Shown here piece by piece: positions 1-9,124 of a stretch of 64,000 nt of DNA. This stretch comes from Neomesorhizobium albiziae (GTDB lineage Bacteria > Pseudomonadota > Alphaproteobacteria > Rhizobiales > Rhizobiaceae). The stretch covers positions 124,001 to 188,000 of the forward strand of contig NZ_FOSL01000005.1 in assembly GCF_900114255.1 (NCBI RefSeq), given 5' to 3'. Every line of letters begins with the position of its first letter. Position 1 is the first letter of the stretch. Under the pieces are notes generated by a model. The model saw nothing but the letters and a program-made list of their open reading frames with translations. It searched no databases and was not told the DNA's origin. The position numbers and the translations under genes were made by a program.

Positions 1-73
1 GGAGTTGACTCGCCTCCACCCTTCCGATTTACACCGGGCCATCCGGTATCCCGACAGTTGCGGACATTTTTCG

Positions 74-2857
74 ATGCTTGAGAAGACTTACGACGCCAAG
101 GCCGTCGAGCCGAAGATCGCCAAATTGTGGGAGGATGCCGACGCGTTCCGCGCCGGCGCCGGTGCCGCCGACGGCGCCGAGCCTTTCGCCATCGTCATCC
201 CGCCGCCCAACGTCACCGGCTCGCTGCACATGGGCCACGCGCTCAACAACACGCTGCAGGACATCATGGTCCGCTTCGAGCGCATGCGCGGCAAGAACGT
301 GCTCTGGCAGCCGGGCATGGATCACGCCGGCATCGCCACCCAGATGGTGGTCGAGCGCCAACTCATGGAAAAGCAGATCCATCGCCGCGATCTCAGCCGC
401 GAGGAGTTCATCGATAAAGTCTGGGAGTGGAAGGCCGAATCCGGCGGCATGATCTTCAACCAGCTGAAGCGGCTCGGCGCCTCCTGCGACTGGTCGCGCG
501 AGCGCTTCACCATGGACGAGGGCCTGTCCAAGGCGGTGATCGAGGTTTTCGTCACCCTCTACAAGCAGGGGCTGATCTACAAGGACAAGCGTCTTGTCAG
601 CTGGGATCCCAAGCTGCAGACTGCGATTTCCGACATCGAGGTCGAGCAGCTGGAGGTCAACGGCAACCTCTGGCACTTCCGCTATCCGATCGAAGGCCAG
701 AAATTCGATCCTGAAAACCCCAAAACCTTCATCACGGTCGCCACGACGCGGCCGGAGACGATGCTTGGCGACACCGGCGTGGCCGTCCATCCCGACGATG
801 CGCGCTATCGCCACCTCGTCGGCAAGAACGTCATCCTGCCGCTTGTCGGCCGGAAAATCCGCGTTGTCGCCGACGCCTATTCCGATCCGGAAAAGGGCAC
901 CGGAGCGGTCAAGATCACTCCGGCGCACGATTTCAACGACTTCGATGTCGGCAAGCGCCATAAACTGCACGCCATCAACATCATGACCACGGAGGCGGCG
1001 CTAAACCTCAGGGATAACGAGGACTTCCTGGAAGGTCTTGATTCATCGTCCGAACTGGAAAACACGCTGGACACGCTGCACGGCCAGGACCGTTTTGCGG
1101 CGCGCAAGCGTGTCGTCGAGATGATGGAAGCGGGCGGTTTCCTCGAAAAGGTCGAGTCCCACAAGCATGCGGTGCCACATGGCGACCGCGGCGGTGTGCC
1201 GATCGAGCCCTTCCTTACCGACCAGTGGTATGTCAACGCTGCCGAGCTGGCCAAGCCGGCGATCGCCTCGGTGCGCGAGGGCCGCACCAACTTCGTCCCG
1301 AAAAACTGGGAAAAGACCTATTTCGACTGGATGGAGAACATCCAGCCCTGGACGATTTCCCGCCAGCTCTGGTGGGGGCATCAGATCCCGGCCTGGTATG
1401 GTCCCGACGGGCGCATCTTCGTCGAGAAGACGGAGGAGGAAGCCCTCAGCGCAGCTGTCGAGTACTATCTCGCGCTGGAAGGACCGTGGAAGGCCTGGGT
1501 CGAGGACCAGCTGGAGAACTACGAACCGGGCAAGATCCTCACCCGCGACGAGGACGTGCTCGATACCTGGTTCTCGTCGGCGCTGTGGCCTTTCTCGACG
1601 CTTGGCTGGCCCGACCATACGCCGGAGCTGAAGACCTACTATCAGACCGACGTTCTGGTCACCGGCTTCGACATCATCTTCTTCTGGGTCGCCCGCATGA
1701 TGATGATGGGCCTGCATTTCATGGACGAAGAGCCGTTCCATACCGTCTATGTGCATGCCCTGGTGCGCGACAAGAACGGCGCCAAGATGTCGAAGTCGAA
1801 GGGTAACGTCATCGATCCGCTCGACCTGATCGACGAATATGGCGCCGACGCGCTACGTTTCACGCTGTCGATCATGGCCGCGCAGGGCAGGGACGTGAAG
1901 CTCGATCCGGCGCGCATCGCCGGCTACCGCAATTTCGGCACCAAGCTGTGGAACGCCACGCGCTTTGCCGAAATGAACGGGGTTGCCCGCAACGACGATC
2001 TCTGGCTGGGCGACGCCAAGCTGACGATCAACCGCTGGATCCTGACCGAACTCACACGGGCGACACGGGAAATAACCGAAGGCATTACCGCGTTCCGGTT
2101 CAACGATGCGGCAGGTGCTGCCTACCGTTTCGTCTGGAACCTGTTCTGCGACTGGTATCTGGAACTGCTCAAGCCGGTGTTCATGGGCGACGACGAGGCG
2201 GCCAAGGCGGAAAGCCAGGCGGTCGCGGCCTTCGTGCTCGACGAGATCTACAAGCTCCTGCATCCCTTCATGCCATTTATGACCGAGGAGCTGTGGGCCC
2301 ATACGGCGGGCAATGGGCGTGAGCGCCCGACGTTGATCTGCCATGCCGCATGGCCGCAGCCTAGTTTCCAGGACGTCGAGGCGGCGGCGGAGATCAACTG
2401 GCTGGTCGATCTTGTCAGCGGCATCCGTTCCGTTCGTGCCGAGATGAACGTCCCGCCGGCGGCCATTGCGCCGCTGGTGATGGTTGGCGCCAACGCGGCG
2501 ACACGGGAACGCCTGGTGCGGCATGAGTCCGCGATCAAGCGCCTGGCGCGTGTCGGCGACATCACCCACGCTGCTGGCGCCCCCAAGGGCTCCGCGCAGA
2601 TCGTCGTCAACGAGGCGACCGTCTGCCTGCCGCTCGGCAGCCTGATCGACCTGAAGGCCGAGGCGCAGCGCCTGCAGAAGGAAGTGGCGAAGGTCACGGA
2701 GGAAATCGCGCGCATCCTGAAGAAGCTTTCGAACGAGAAGTTCGTCGCCAACGCCAAGGAAGATGTGGTGGCGGCGGAGCGCCAGAAGCTTACCGAATTT
2801 CAGGAAGCGCAGGACAAATTGCAGGCCGCGCTGTCGCGTCTGCGCGACGCCGATTGA
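74..2857 (+). CDS. valS: Valyl-tRNA synthetase
   Basis: Class I aminoacyl-tRNA synthetase that charges tRNA-Val with valine in the cytoplasm. The 927-residue protein has the HIGH-type motif (NVTGSLHMGH, about residues 45-55), a valine-family editing insertion, and the KMSKS loop (KMSKSKGN, about residue 570). It ends in the charged coiled-coil tail typical of ValRS (about residues 857-927). I chose ATG 74 because MLEKTYD is the usual family start. The frame stays open upstream to a TTG at position 5, but those 23 codons look unlike a ValRS N-terminus. A strong terminator follows directly, so the gene ends its transcription unit. Confidence 0.98.
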   Translation: MLEKTYDAKAVEPKIAKLWEDADAFRAGAGAADGAEPFAIVIPPPNVTGSLHMGHALNNTLQDIMVRFERMRGKNVLWQPGMDHAGIATQMVVERQLMEKQIHRRDLSREEFIDKVWEWKAESGGMIFNQLKRLGASCDWSRERFTMDEGLSKAVIEVFVTLYKQGLIYKDKRLVSWDPKLQTAISDIEVEQLEVNGNLWHFRYPIEGQKFDPENPKTFITVATTRPETMLGDTGVAVHPDDARYRHLVGKNVILPLVGRKIRVVADAYSDPEKGTGAVKITPAHDFNDFDVGKRHKLHAINIMTTEAALNLRDNEDFLEGLDSSSELENTLDTLHGQDRFAARKRVVEMMEAGGFLEKVESHKHAVPHGDRGGVPIEPFLTDQWYVNAAELAKPAIASVREGRTNFVPKNWEKTYFDWMENIQPWTISRQLWWGHQIPAWYGPDGRIFVEKTEEEALSAAVEYYLALEGPWKAWVEDQLENYEPGKILTRDEDVLDTWFSSALWPFSTLGWPDHTPELKTYYQTDVLVTGFDIIFFWVARMMMMGLHFMDEEPFHTVYVHALVRDKNGAKMSKSKGNVIDPLDLIDEYGADALRFTLSIMAAQGRDVKLDPARIAGYRNFGTKLWNATRFAEMNGVARNDDLWLGDAKLTINRWILTELTRATREITEGITAFRFNDAAGAAYRFVWNLFCDWYLELLKPVFMGDDEAAKAESQAVAAFVLDEIYKLLHPFMPFMTEELWAHTAGNGRERPTLICHAAWPQPSFQDVEAAAEINWLVDLVSGIRSVRAEMNVPPAAIAPLVMVGANAATRERLVRHESAIKRLARVGDITHAAGAPKGSAQIVVNEATVCLPLGSLIDLKAEAQRLQKEVAKVTEEIARILKKLSNEKFVANAKEDVVAAERQKLTEFQEAQDKLQAALSRLRDAD

Positions 2858-2878
2858 CGGCAAATCGAGGGTGATTCC

Positions 2879-2913
2879 AAAGCCCGCTTTCCCCTTGGGA
2901 AGGCGGGCTTTTT
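2879..2913 (+). terminator. Rho-independent terminator of valS
   Basis: A 15-bp stem pairs 2879-2893 with 2897-2911 (one G-T wobble) around a three-base loop. It ends in a run of T and lies 21 bases after the valS stop codon. Confidence 0.93.
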
Positions 2914-3227
2914 CCCCCTGAAATAGGCATTCCCCAGCGTTACATGCAGCGACTGCTGCAATTTTAAGCCGTATTGTTGCCATAATGTAACAATTGACCG
3001 GCGAAGGCCCAAAACGGGCAGTTTTCGCGCAGACTTGACCGATTTTATTGCGAAATTTCCGCCGATACATTCACGAAAACGCCATTTTGCCGACCGCTTC
3101 GCACGGCTTTGTGGCCGTCCGCTCACCGCTTCGGATTTTGGAAACCTCTCGGCCACAAAATCACTGTTGCACGCACCGGGTGAATTCGCTCTAGCTTACG
3201 TTTACGGAATTCGGGGAGAGGATTTTC
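2914..3227 (+). promoter_or_regulatory. Gene-free leader upstream of the FadL-type porin
   Basis: About 310 bases without a convincing gene. The region is AT-richer than its surroundings, as expected for a promoter. A possible sigma-70-like element is TTGCAC near 3165 followed 17 bases later by TCTAGC. A good Shine-Dalgarno (GGGGAGAGG) sits just before ATG 3228. A reading frame from 3035 runs through the region into the porin gene, but it has no recognisable protein and I treat it as chance. Confidence 0.4.
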
Positions 3228-4511
3228 ATGAACACTCTATTCAAATCGCTGCTTGGGGCAGGCTGCGCGGTTGTCGCGATGGTTGGAGCAGCGAATGCCG
3301 GCGGCCTGGAGCGCGGTGGCTACAACATCGACCTGCTGTTCGATCCGTCGCGTTTCGCGGCTGAGGCGGCAGCCACCTATGTCATGCCGGATCGCGAACT
3401 GAATAACGTGCGCGACACCAACCCGCTCAACGGCGTCGGCGCCACAGGCCGCGGCGGTGGCCAGACCAACGGCGTCAAGGACACCGAGGACTATTGGGTG
3501 CCGCGCATCGGCTTCAAGGCCGGCATAGGCGAGAGTGTCGACTGTCTGGTCGATTATTCGCAGCCATGGGGCGCCCACACCAATCCGGGCCGCAACTGGG
3601 CAGGCGCCAACGACAACATCGAAACAAAGATCAACAGCGACAACTATGGAGCCACCTGCTCGTACAAGATGCCGGTAGGCAGCGGCCAGTTCCGCTTGCT
3701 CGGCGGCGTTTTCTATCAGGAAGTCGACGGCTTCAAGGAACGCCTTGTGGTGGGTGGCGTGCCTGCGGCCCTCGGAACCGGCGTCGGCCGTCTCGACCTG
3801 GGCGACTCGGGGGTAGGCTGGCGCGTTGGCGCGGCCTATGAAATCCCCGAAATCGCCCTGCGCGCGAGCCTGGTTTACAACTCCTCGGTCGATCTTGATG
3901 GCCTGAGCGGCACGGTGGATCTGACGCAGATCCCGGCGATCATTCTGCCTCCCACCGATCCACGCCGCGCCATCTTCGGTCGGGTGACATCGGTCTTCGG
4001 TGAAGCGACCATGCCTGAAATGGTTGAATTGAAGGTTCAGTCCGGCATCGCGCCCGATTGGTTGGCTTTCGGTTCGATCAAGTGGACCAACTGGAGCCGG
4101 CTCCAGACCGTCGACCTGTGCGTTGCCGGCACGGAATCCATCCCTTGCGTTCAGGGCGGCCCGACCTTCGTGACGTCTCTCGATCTGCTCTATCGTGATG
4201 GCTGGACGGTTTCCGGCGGTGTCGGCCACAAGTTCAACGATCAGTGGAGCGGCGCAGCCAACATTACCTGGGATCGCGGTACCACCACCGGTCTCAGCTC
4301 CCAGACCGATACCTGGACGTTCGGTGGCGGTGTCGCCTACACGCCGAACCAGAGCGTCGAGCTTCGTCTCGCCGGCGCCCTTGGCATAATGACCAGCGGC
4401 TCCGCTGGTCGGGTCGTCAAGGATGGCGTCTCTTATGGCAACGACGTGGCCTATGATTTCGACAATGATCTGGTCAGCGCCTTGTCGGCACAGTTGAAGA
4501 TCAAGTGGTAA
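3228..4511 (+). CDS. OmpP1/FadL-family outer membrane transport protein
   Basis: A predicted 14-strand outer membrane beta-barrel of the FadL/OmpP1/TodX family, which admits long-chain fatty acids and other hydrophobic compounds. The 427-residue protein starts with a Sec signal peptide (cleavage after about residue 24, ...GAANA). It has the family's N-terminal GLERGGYNIDLLFDPSRFA stretch and alternating barrel segments, and it ends in tryptophan, the C-terminal aromatic residue recognised by the barrel assembly machinery. It is monocistronic: it has its own leader, and a terminator follows at 4527. The substrate cannot be told from the sequence. No fad genes lie nearby. Confidence 0.88.
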   Translation: MNTLFKSLLGAGCAVVAMVGAANAGGLERGGYNIDLLFDPSRFAAEAAATYVMPDRELNNVRDTNPLNGVGATGRGGGQTNGVKDTEDYWVPRIGFKAGIGESVDCLVDYSQPWGAHTNPGRNWAGANDNIETKINSDNYGATCSYKMPVGSGQFRLLGGVFYQEVDGFKERLVVGGVPAALGTGVGRLDLGDSGVGWRVGAAYEIPEIALRASLVYNSSVDLDGLSGTVDLTQIPAIILPPTDPRRAIFGRVTSVFGEATMPEMVELKVQSGIAPDWLAFGSIKWTNWSRLQTVDLCVAGTESIPCVQGGPTFVTSLDLLYRDGWTVSGGVGHKFNDQWSGAANITWDRGTTTGLSSQTDTWTFGGGVAYTPNQSVELRLAGALGIMTSGSAGRVVKDGVSYGNDVAYDFDNDLVSALSAQLKIKW

Positions 4512-4526
4512 CAGCAACAGACTGAG

Positions 4527-4555
4527 AAAAAGCCGGGCACTGCCCGGCTTTTTTG
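4527..4555 (+). terminator. Rho-independent terminator of the FadL-type gene
   Basis: A perfect 12-bp inverted repeat (4527-4538 with 4542-4553, loop ACT) whose right arm runs into T residues, 16 bases after the stop codon. The A-rich left arm means it could also work on the other strand. Confidence 0.93.
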
Positions 4556-4807
4556 TTGTCTGGTCCGATAGTTATCCAAGGCTTCAGCATGCGATAGCGG
4601 GCGTTATACGCCGCATGTCTGGCGTTGGCCGCTCAGCGATTTGTGACGATTCGGCAACACTGTCTCGATATGCGAATGGCTACATATTCCGGCCGCCTGA
4701 TTTGCCCATTTCCCGCCATAAACCAAGCGCACCCGAAAGGTAGTTCTTGTGCGCGTAAAGTATGACCGCGGCATGAGGGCGCCGCGATCTCAGCGGCAAG
4801 GACATCG

Positions 4808-6532
4808 ATGGACGCTAGCGTAACCAAAAAGGCCAAGCTTCCCAGCCGGCATGTGACCGAGGGGCCGGCGCGTGCGCCGCACCGCTCCTATTTATATGCC
4901 ATGGGGTTGTCGGCCACTGAGATCGCCCAGCCGCTTGTCGGGGTGGCGAGTTGCTGGAATGAGGCGGCTCCTTGCAACATCTCGTTGATGCGCCAGGCGC
5001 AGGTGGTGAAGAAGGGCGTCGCCGCCGCCAACGGCACACCCCGCGAATTCTGCACGATCACCGTTACCGACGGTATCGCCATGGGGCACCAGGGCATGAA
5101 GTCGTCGCTGGTGTCGCGCGACGTCATCGCCGATTCCATTGAGCTCACCATGCGCGGCCATTGCTATGACGCCATCGTCGGGCTTGCCGGCTGCGACAAG
5201 TCGCTGCCAGGCATGATGATGGCCATGGTGCGGCTCAACGTGCCGGCAGTCTTCATCTATGGCGGCTCGATCCTGCCGGGCAGCTATCGCGGTCGCCAGA
5301 TCACCGTGCAAGACGTGTTCGAGGCGGTGGGCCAGCATTCGGTCGGCGCCATCGACGATGCCGAGCTTTTGGAGATCGAGCAGGCTGCGTGCCCGTCGGC
5401 CGGCTCGTGTGGCGCCCAATTCACTGCCAACACCATGGCCACGGTCGCCGAGGCGATCGGCCTTGCCTTACCCTATTCCTGCGGTGCGCCGGCGCCCTAC
5501 GAGATGCGCGACCGATTCAATTTCGCGTCCGGCGAAAAGGTGATGGAGCTGATCGCCAAAAACATCCGGCCGCGCGACATCGTCACCCGCAAATCGCTGG
5601 AAAATGCCGCCGCCGTCGTTTCCGCAACCGGCGGCTCGACCAATGCAGCACTTCATCTGCCGGCGATCGCCCATGAAGCCGGTATTTCGTTCGATCTTTT
5701 CGACGTTGCCGAAATCTTTGCGAAGACGCCTTACATTGCCGACCTGAAGCCGGGTGGCAAATATGTGGCGAAAGATATGTTCGAGGCTGGCGGCATTCCG
5801 CTGCTGATGAAAACAATGTTGGAAAACGGCTACTTACACGGCGATTGCCTCACCGTGACGGGTCGCACTTTGGCCGAAAACATGGAGCATGTTCGCTGGA
5901 ATGACAGCCAGGACGTGGTACATCCGGCCGACAAGCCGATCACCGTGACTGGCGGGGTCGTCGGGCTCAAGGGGAATTTGGCCCCTGAAGGCGCGATCGT
6001 GAAGGTTGCGGGTATGGCCGTGTTGAAGTTTTCCGGCCCGGCGCGTTGCTTCGACAGCGAGGAAGAGTGTTTCGAGGCGGTGTCCAGTCGTAATTACAAG
6101 GAAGGCGAGGTTCTCGTCATCCGCTACGAGGGCCCCAGGGGCGGCCCGGGCATGCGCGAGATGCTGTCGACGACGGCGGCACTCTATGGCCAGGGCATGG
6201 GCGGCAAGGTCGCCTTGATAACGGACGGGCGCTTCTCAGGCGCCACCCGCGGCTTCTGTATCGGCCATGTCGGCCCTGAGGCAGCCGTCGGCGGTCCCAT
6301 CGGATTGCTGAGGGATGGCGATGTCATCACCATCGATGCCGTGAATGGCGTCCTGGACGTTGCGCTGTCCGACGAAGAACTCAAAGCCCGGGCAAAGGGC
6401 TGGAAGCCGCGCACCACCGACTATCAGTCGGGCGCGCTTTGGAAATATGCACAAACGGTGGGTCCGGCCCGCAATGGCGCGGTGACCCATCCCGGTGGAG
6501 CGAAAGAAACGCATTGCTATGCCGACATTTGA
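4808..6532 (+). CDS. ilvD: Dihydroxy-acid dehydratase
   Basis: Catalyses the third step of isoleucine/valine synthesis, dehydrating 2,3-dihydroxy-acids to 2-keto acids. The 574-residue IlvD/Edd protein has the three cysteines expected to hold a [2Fe-2S] cluster: C56 (in [10 protein letters not shown]), C129 ([12 protein letters not shown]) and C201 ([17 protein letters not shown]). The C-terminus ([19 protein letters not shown]) is of the DHAD type rather than the sugar-acid dehydratase type. It is the shorter IlvD form; rhizobia often also carry one of about 611 residues. A small hairpin (4767-4772 with 4781-4786) lies just before the start codon. The stop overlaps the start region of the next gene. 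Confidence 0.92.
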   Translation: MDASVTKKAKLPSRHVTEGPARAPHRSYLYAMGLSATEIAQPLVGVASCWNEAAPCNISLMRQAQVVKKGVAAANGTPREFCTITVTDGIAMGHQGMKSSLVSRDVIADSIELTMRGHCYDAIVGLAGCDKSLPGMMMAMVRLNVPAVFIYGGSILPGSYRGRQITVQDVFEAVGQHSVGAIDDAELLEIEQAACPSAGSCGAQFTANTMATVAEAIGLALPYSCGAPAPYEMRDRFNFASGEKVMELIAKNIRPRDIVTRKSLENAAAVVSATGGSTNAALHLPAIAHEAGISFDLFDVAEIFAKTPYIADLKPGGKYVAKDMFEAGGIPLLMKTMLENGYLHGDCLTVTGRTLAENMEHVRWNDSQDVVHPADKPITVTGGVVGLKGNLAPEGAIVKVAGMAVLKFSGPARCFDSEEECFEAVSSRNYKEGEVLVIRYEGPRGGPGMREMLSTTAALYGQGMGGKVALITDGRFSGATRGFCIGHVGPEAAVGGPIGLLRDGDVITIDAVNGVLDVALSDEELKARAKGWKPRTTDYQSGALWKYAQTVGPARNGAVTHPGGAKETHCYADI

Positions 6533-7385
6533 AACCATGAGGACCGCGATCCTGTCGGCTGTCGTCGCCGCAGCGACCTTCGGCTGTGCCGGAGGTGCGT
6601 TTGCGCAGGACGAAGCGCCGAAGCGCTCCAGCCCTTGGGCGGTGTTCAAGTTCGGCTTCTCCGCATACAAGAACGGCCACAAGGACCAGGCCGTGGAGGC
6701 TTATCGCTACGCCGCCGAAAACGGCCAGATCGGGGCCACCTGGAAGCTCGCCCGCATGTATGCGGAAGGCGACGGCGTCACCCGCGACGACTACGAGGCG
6801 TTCAAGTTCTTCAACGAGATCGCGCAGCAGGATGTCGAGCCCGGCAGCCCGGAAGAGAGCTACGTGTCAGATGCTCTTGTTGCGCTGGGTGGATACCTGA
6901 AGCAGGGCATTCCCGGCAGTCCAGTCCGCGCCAATCCGGCCGCGGCGCAGGAATTCTACATGCGGGCGGCCGCCAATTACCGCAACCCGGTCGCCCAGTT
7001 CGAAATGGGCAACATGTTCCTCAAGGGCGAGGGCGGCGTTAAGGCCAGCCTGCGCCAGGCCGGCCGCTGGTTCCAGCTCGCCGCCGAAAAGGGCCATGCG
7101 GGCGCCCAGGCGACGCTCGGCAACCTCCTCTTCGAAAGAGGCAAGGTGGTGCGCGGCCTCGCCATGATGACGGCAGCCCTGGAGCGTGCCAATCCGATCG
7201 ACCGCATCTGGATCCGTTCGATGCAGGAAGAAGCGTTTTCGCTGGCCGGCGAATCGGATCGCCGCACGGCGATTGCGCTGGCCGAGGATATCCTCACCAA
7301 GGGACCTGAGGCCGACGGCGGAGATGGCGCCGATGCGGCGGCTGACAATGGCGGCGGCGGGAGCCGGCTCGGCTTCGGACAATAA
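6519..7385 (+). CDS. exoR: ExoR-like periplasmic Sel1-repeat protein
   Basis: A secreted protein of about 288 residues with tandem Sel1/TPR-like repeats, for example [24 protein letters not shown] and [32 protein letters not shown] Sec signal peptide ends near AFAQ. Layout, length and repeat text agree with what I recall of rhizobial ExoR, the periplasmic inhibitor of the ExoS-ChvI system that controls exopolysaccharide and flagella. The name rests on memory, not a search. ATG 6519 overlaps ilvD by 14 bases. ATG 6537 would start exactly at the signal peptide, and a GTG at 6495 is also in frame. It converges directly on the next gene. Confidence 0.7.
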   Translation: MPTFETMRTAILSAVVAAATFGCAGGAFAQDEAPKRSSPWAVFKFGFSAYKNGHKDQAVEAYRYAAENGQIGATWKLARMYAEGDGVTRDDYEAFKFFNEIAQQDVEPGSPEESYVSDALVALGGYLKQGIPGSPVRANPAAAQEFYMRAAANYRNPVAQFEMGNMFLKGEGGVKASLRQAGRWFQLAAEKGHAGAQATLGNLLFERGKVVRGLAMMTAALERANPIDRIWIRSMQEEAFSLAGESDRRTAIALAEDILTKGPEADGGDGADAAADNGGGGSRLGFGQ

Positions 7386-7703
7386 TTATCGGGCTGTCGG
7401 CTTCTCTGGATTGTCCGTGTGGACATGACCGACAAGGGCAGATGCGGCAGCTGAAAGCCACGATTGATCGATAGGGGCGGCGGATGCGCTGGGGCAGCCG
7501 TCCTGCACTTTCTTCCATGACGAATTATTGAGTTCCATGCCGCAGCGGGCAAGCTGCATGCCGTCCGGCAGTTTCAGGCAGGCTAGCTGGCCCTGTTCGA
7601 ATTCGCGTCCGTTGGCGCGGCACTGGCAGTCTGCGTACGCCGGCGCTTGCGATGCAACAAGGACCGCGAGGGCAATCAGGCATGATCCGATCAACGCCTT
7701 CAT
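7386..7703 (-). CDS. Small secreted cysteine-containing protein, function unknown
   Basis: A 105-residue protein with a clear Sec signal peptide (MKALIGSCLIALAVLVASQ..., cleavage after AYA near residue 24). A short mature domain follows with four cysteines (DCQCRANG, LACLKL, ARCGME), which suggests disulphides in the periplasm. I do not recognise a named family, although rhizobial genomes carry similar small proteins. Its TAA abuts the ExoR-like stop codon with no gap, so the two genes converge end to end. No terminator hairpin separates them. Confidence 0.65.
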   Translation of the reverse strand: MKALIGSCLIALAVLVASQAPAYADCQCRANGREFEQGQLACLKLPDGMQLARCGMELNNSSWKKVQDGCPSASAAPIDQSWLSAAASALVGHVHTDNPEKPTAR

Positions 7704-7766
7704 GACCCGACAATAACACGCCGGCTCACTGCTTGCACGCGGGATCGGCGTCAGGATCGGGTGTTA

Positions 7767-8165
7767 TCAGCGGCCGCGACTTGGCCAGAAAAACCAGACC
7801 AGCCACGTGGCGGTTACGACCCAGACCGTCGCGATGAAGATCAGCCCGGCGCGGCTTGCCGGATGAAGCTCTCTCCGGACTGCCTCCTCACGAAATTCTT
7901 GCATCAGTGCAGCTGGAACGAGCTTTATGGCAAACAGAATACCAAGCGGCACGATGATCAAATCATCGAGGTAGCCGACCACCGGAATCAAGTCCGGGAT
8001 GAGATCGATCGGGCTCAGCGCATAGGCGGCGACGGCGCCGGCTACAGCCTTTGCATACCAGGGCACCCGGGGGTCGCGGGCGGCCAGCCAGAGCGCAACG
8101 ACGTCTCGCTTGACGCTTCGCGCCCATCGCTTGAGCGAAGAGAAGATTGTTGCATTGCCATTCAT
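7767..8165 (-). CDS. YkvA-family (DUF1232) membrane protein
   Basis: A 132-residue inner-membrane protein with the DUF1232 core (YALSPIDLIPDLIPVVGYLDDLIIVPLG), which forms two hydrophobic stretches around a conserved acidic loop. A third hydrophobic helix lies near the C-terminus (LIFIATVWVVTATWLVWFFW). Family function is unknown. I chose ATG 8165; an in-frame GTG at 8177 is possible and also has a weak ribosome-binding site. It lies downstream of xthA on the same strand with a 39-base gap and may be co-transcribed. Confidence 0.85.
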   Translation of the reverse strand: MNGNATIFSSLKRWARSVKRDVVALWLAARDPRVPWYAKAVAGAVAAYALSPIDLIPDLIPVVGYLDDLIIVPLGILFAIKLVPAALMQEFREEAVRRELHPASRAGLIFIATVWVVTATWLVWFFWPSRGR

Positions 8166-8204
8166 TGGCCTCGCCACACCAGGCCTCGGCTTTTCTTGGC
8201 AGCG

Positions 8205-8996
8205 TCAGGCTGCCTGCAGCGACAGCTCAATAGCCGTCGGCACGTGGTCGGACGGCTTTTCCCAGGCGCGCACATGCTTTTCCACCGAGGCCGAGGCCAA
8301 CCGATTGGCCGCTTCGGGCGACAGCATCAGGTGGTCAATGCGGATGCCGTTGTTCTTCTGCCAGGCGCCTGCCTGATAGTCCCAGAACGTGTAGACGCCC
8401 GCCGCGTCGGTTGTCGCGCGGAGGGCCTCGGTGAAGCCGAGGTTTTCCAGACGCCGGAAGGCCTGGCGGGTTTCCGGCTGGAACAGCGCATCGGTGACCC
8501 AGTTTTCCGGAAACCGCGCGTCGATAGGCTCGGGGATGACGTTGTAGTCGCCGGCCAGCACCAGAGGCTCCTCGAGTTCCAGCCGCTGGGCGGCCCAGCG
8601 CTCCAGCCGCTGCATCCAGCCGAGCTTGTAGGGAAATTTTTCCGTGCCGACCGGATTGCCGTTGGGCAGGTAGAGCGAGACGACGCGCAGCGCCCCCTTG
8701 TCGGTCGAAAACACGCCTTCGATGAATCGCGCATGGTCGTCGGCATCGTCGCCCGGCAGTCCCCGGTTCACCTCGTCGAACGGCAGCTTCGACAGGATGG
8801 CGACACCGTTGAAACCTTTCTGGCCAAGGGTCTCGACATTATAGCCGAGCGCTTCGATTTCCAGGCGAGGAAACTGGTCGTCGGCCGACTTGATCTCCTG
8901 CAGGCAGACGATGTCCGGCGCGCTTTCGGTGAGCCAATGCAGCAGGTTTCCAATGCGGGCCCTGACGCCGTTTATGTTCCAGGTCACTATTTTCAT
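8205..8996 (-). CDS. xthA: Exodeoxyribonuclease III
   Basis: AP endonuclease and 3'-5' exonuclease for base-excision repair. The 263-residue protein shows the endonuclease/exonuclease/phosphatase fold: MKIVTWNINGVRAR at the N-terminus, CLQEIK with the metal-binding Glu near residue 34, the LAGDYNVIP motif, and a C-terminal RIDHLM...SDHVP block containing the catalytic Asp-His pair. ATG 8996 gives the standard N-terminus, while an upstream GTG (9005) would add three residues. The divergent nucleobase permease leader starts within about 70 bases. Confidence 0.94.
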   Translation of the reverse strand: MKIVTWNINGVRARIGNLLHWLTESAPDIVCLQEIKSADDQFPRLEIEALGYNVETLGQKGFNGVAILSKLPFDEVNRGLPGDDADDHARFIEGVFSTDKGALRVVSLYLPNGNPVGTEKFPYKLGWMQRLERWAAQRLELEEPLVLAGDYNVIPEPIDARFPENWVTDALFQPETRQAFRRLENLGFTEALRATTDAAGVYTFWDYQAGAWQKNNGIRIDHLMLSPEAANRLASASVEKHVRAWEKPSDHVPTAIELSLQAA

Positions 8997-9062
8997 TAAA
9001 ATCACGCAACTATTTCAAGGAATTCTTGGGTGGCGGAATCCACGGGACCGGTCGATCCTGCA

Positions 9063-9103
9063 ATATCCTTCGAGGGAAGGGAACCCGGCCAGGGAACGGC
9101 CGG
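9063..9103 (+). promoter_or_regulatory. Structured leader RNA of the nucleobase permease, candidate purine/xanthine riboswitch
   Basis: Two adjacent hairpins sit 22-60 bases before the permease start: 9066-9071 with 9076-9081 (loop GAGG), and 9085-9090 with 9098-9103 (loop AGGGAAC). A short AAC joins them and an unpaired AAATAA follows. A compact two-hairpin leader before a xanthine/uracil-type permease in an alphaproteobacterium resembles the NMT1 (xanthine-I) riboswitch class. I recall that class only roughly and could not align to it, so the identity is a hypothesis. The hairpins themselves are visible in the sequence. Confidence 0.45.
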
Positions 9104-9124
9104 CAAATAAATGGGAATACCGTT

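Noticed and set aside
7761-8999. 412-codon open frame on the plus strand opposite ykvA and xthA
   Set aside because: It is antisense to two well-recognised genes and has no protein-family features; third-position GC bias on the minus strand creates such frames.
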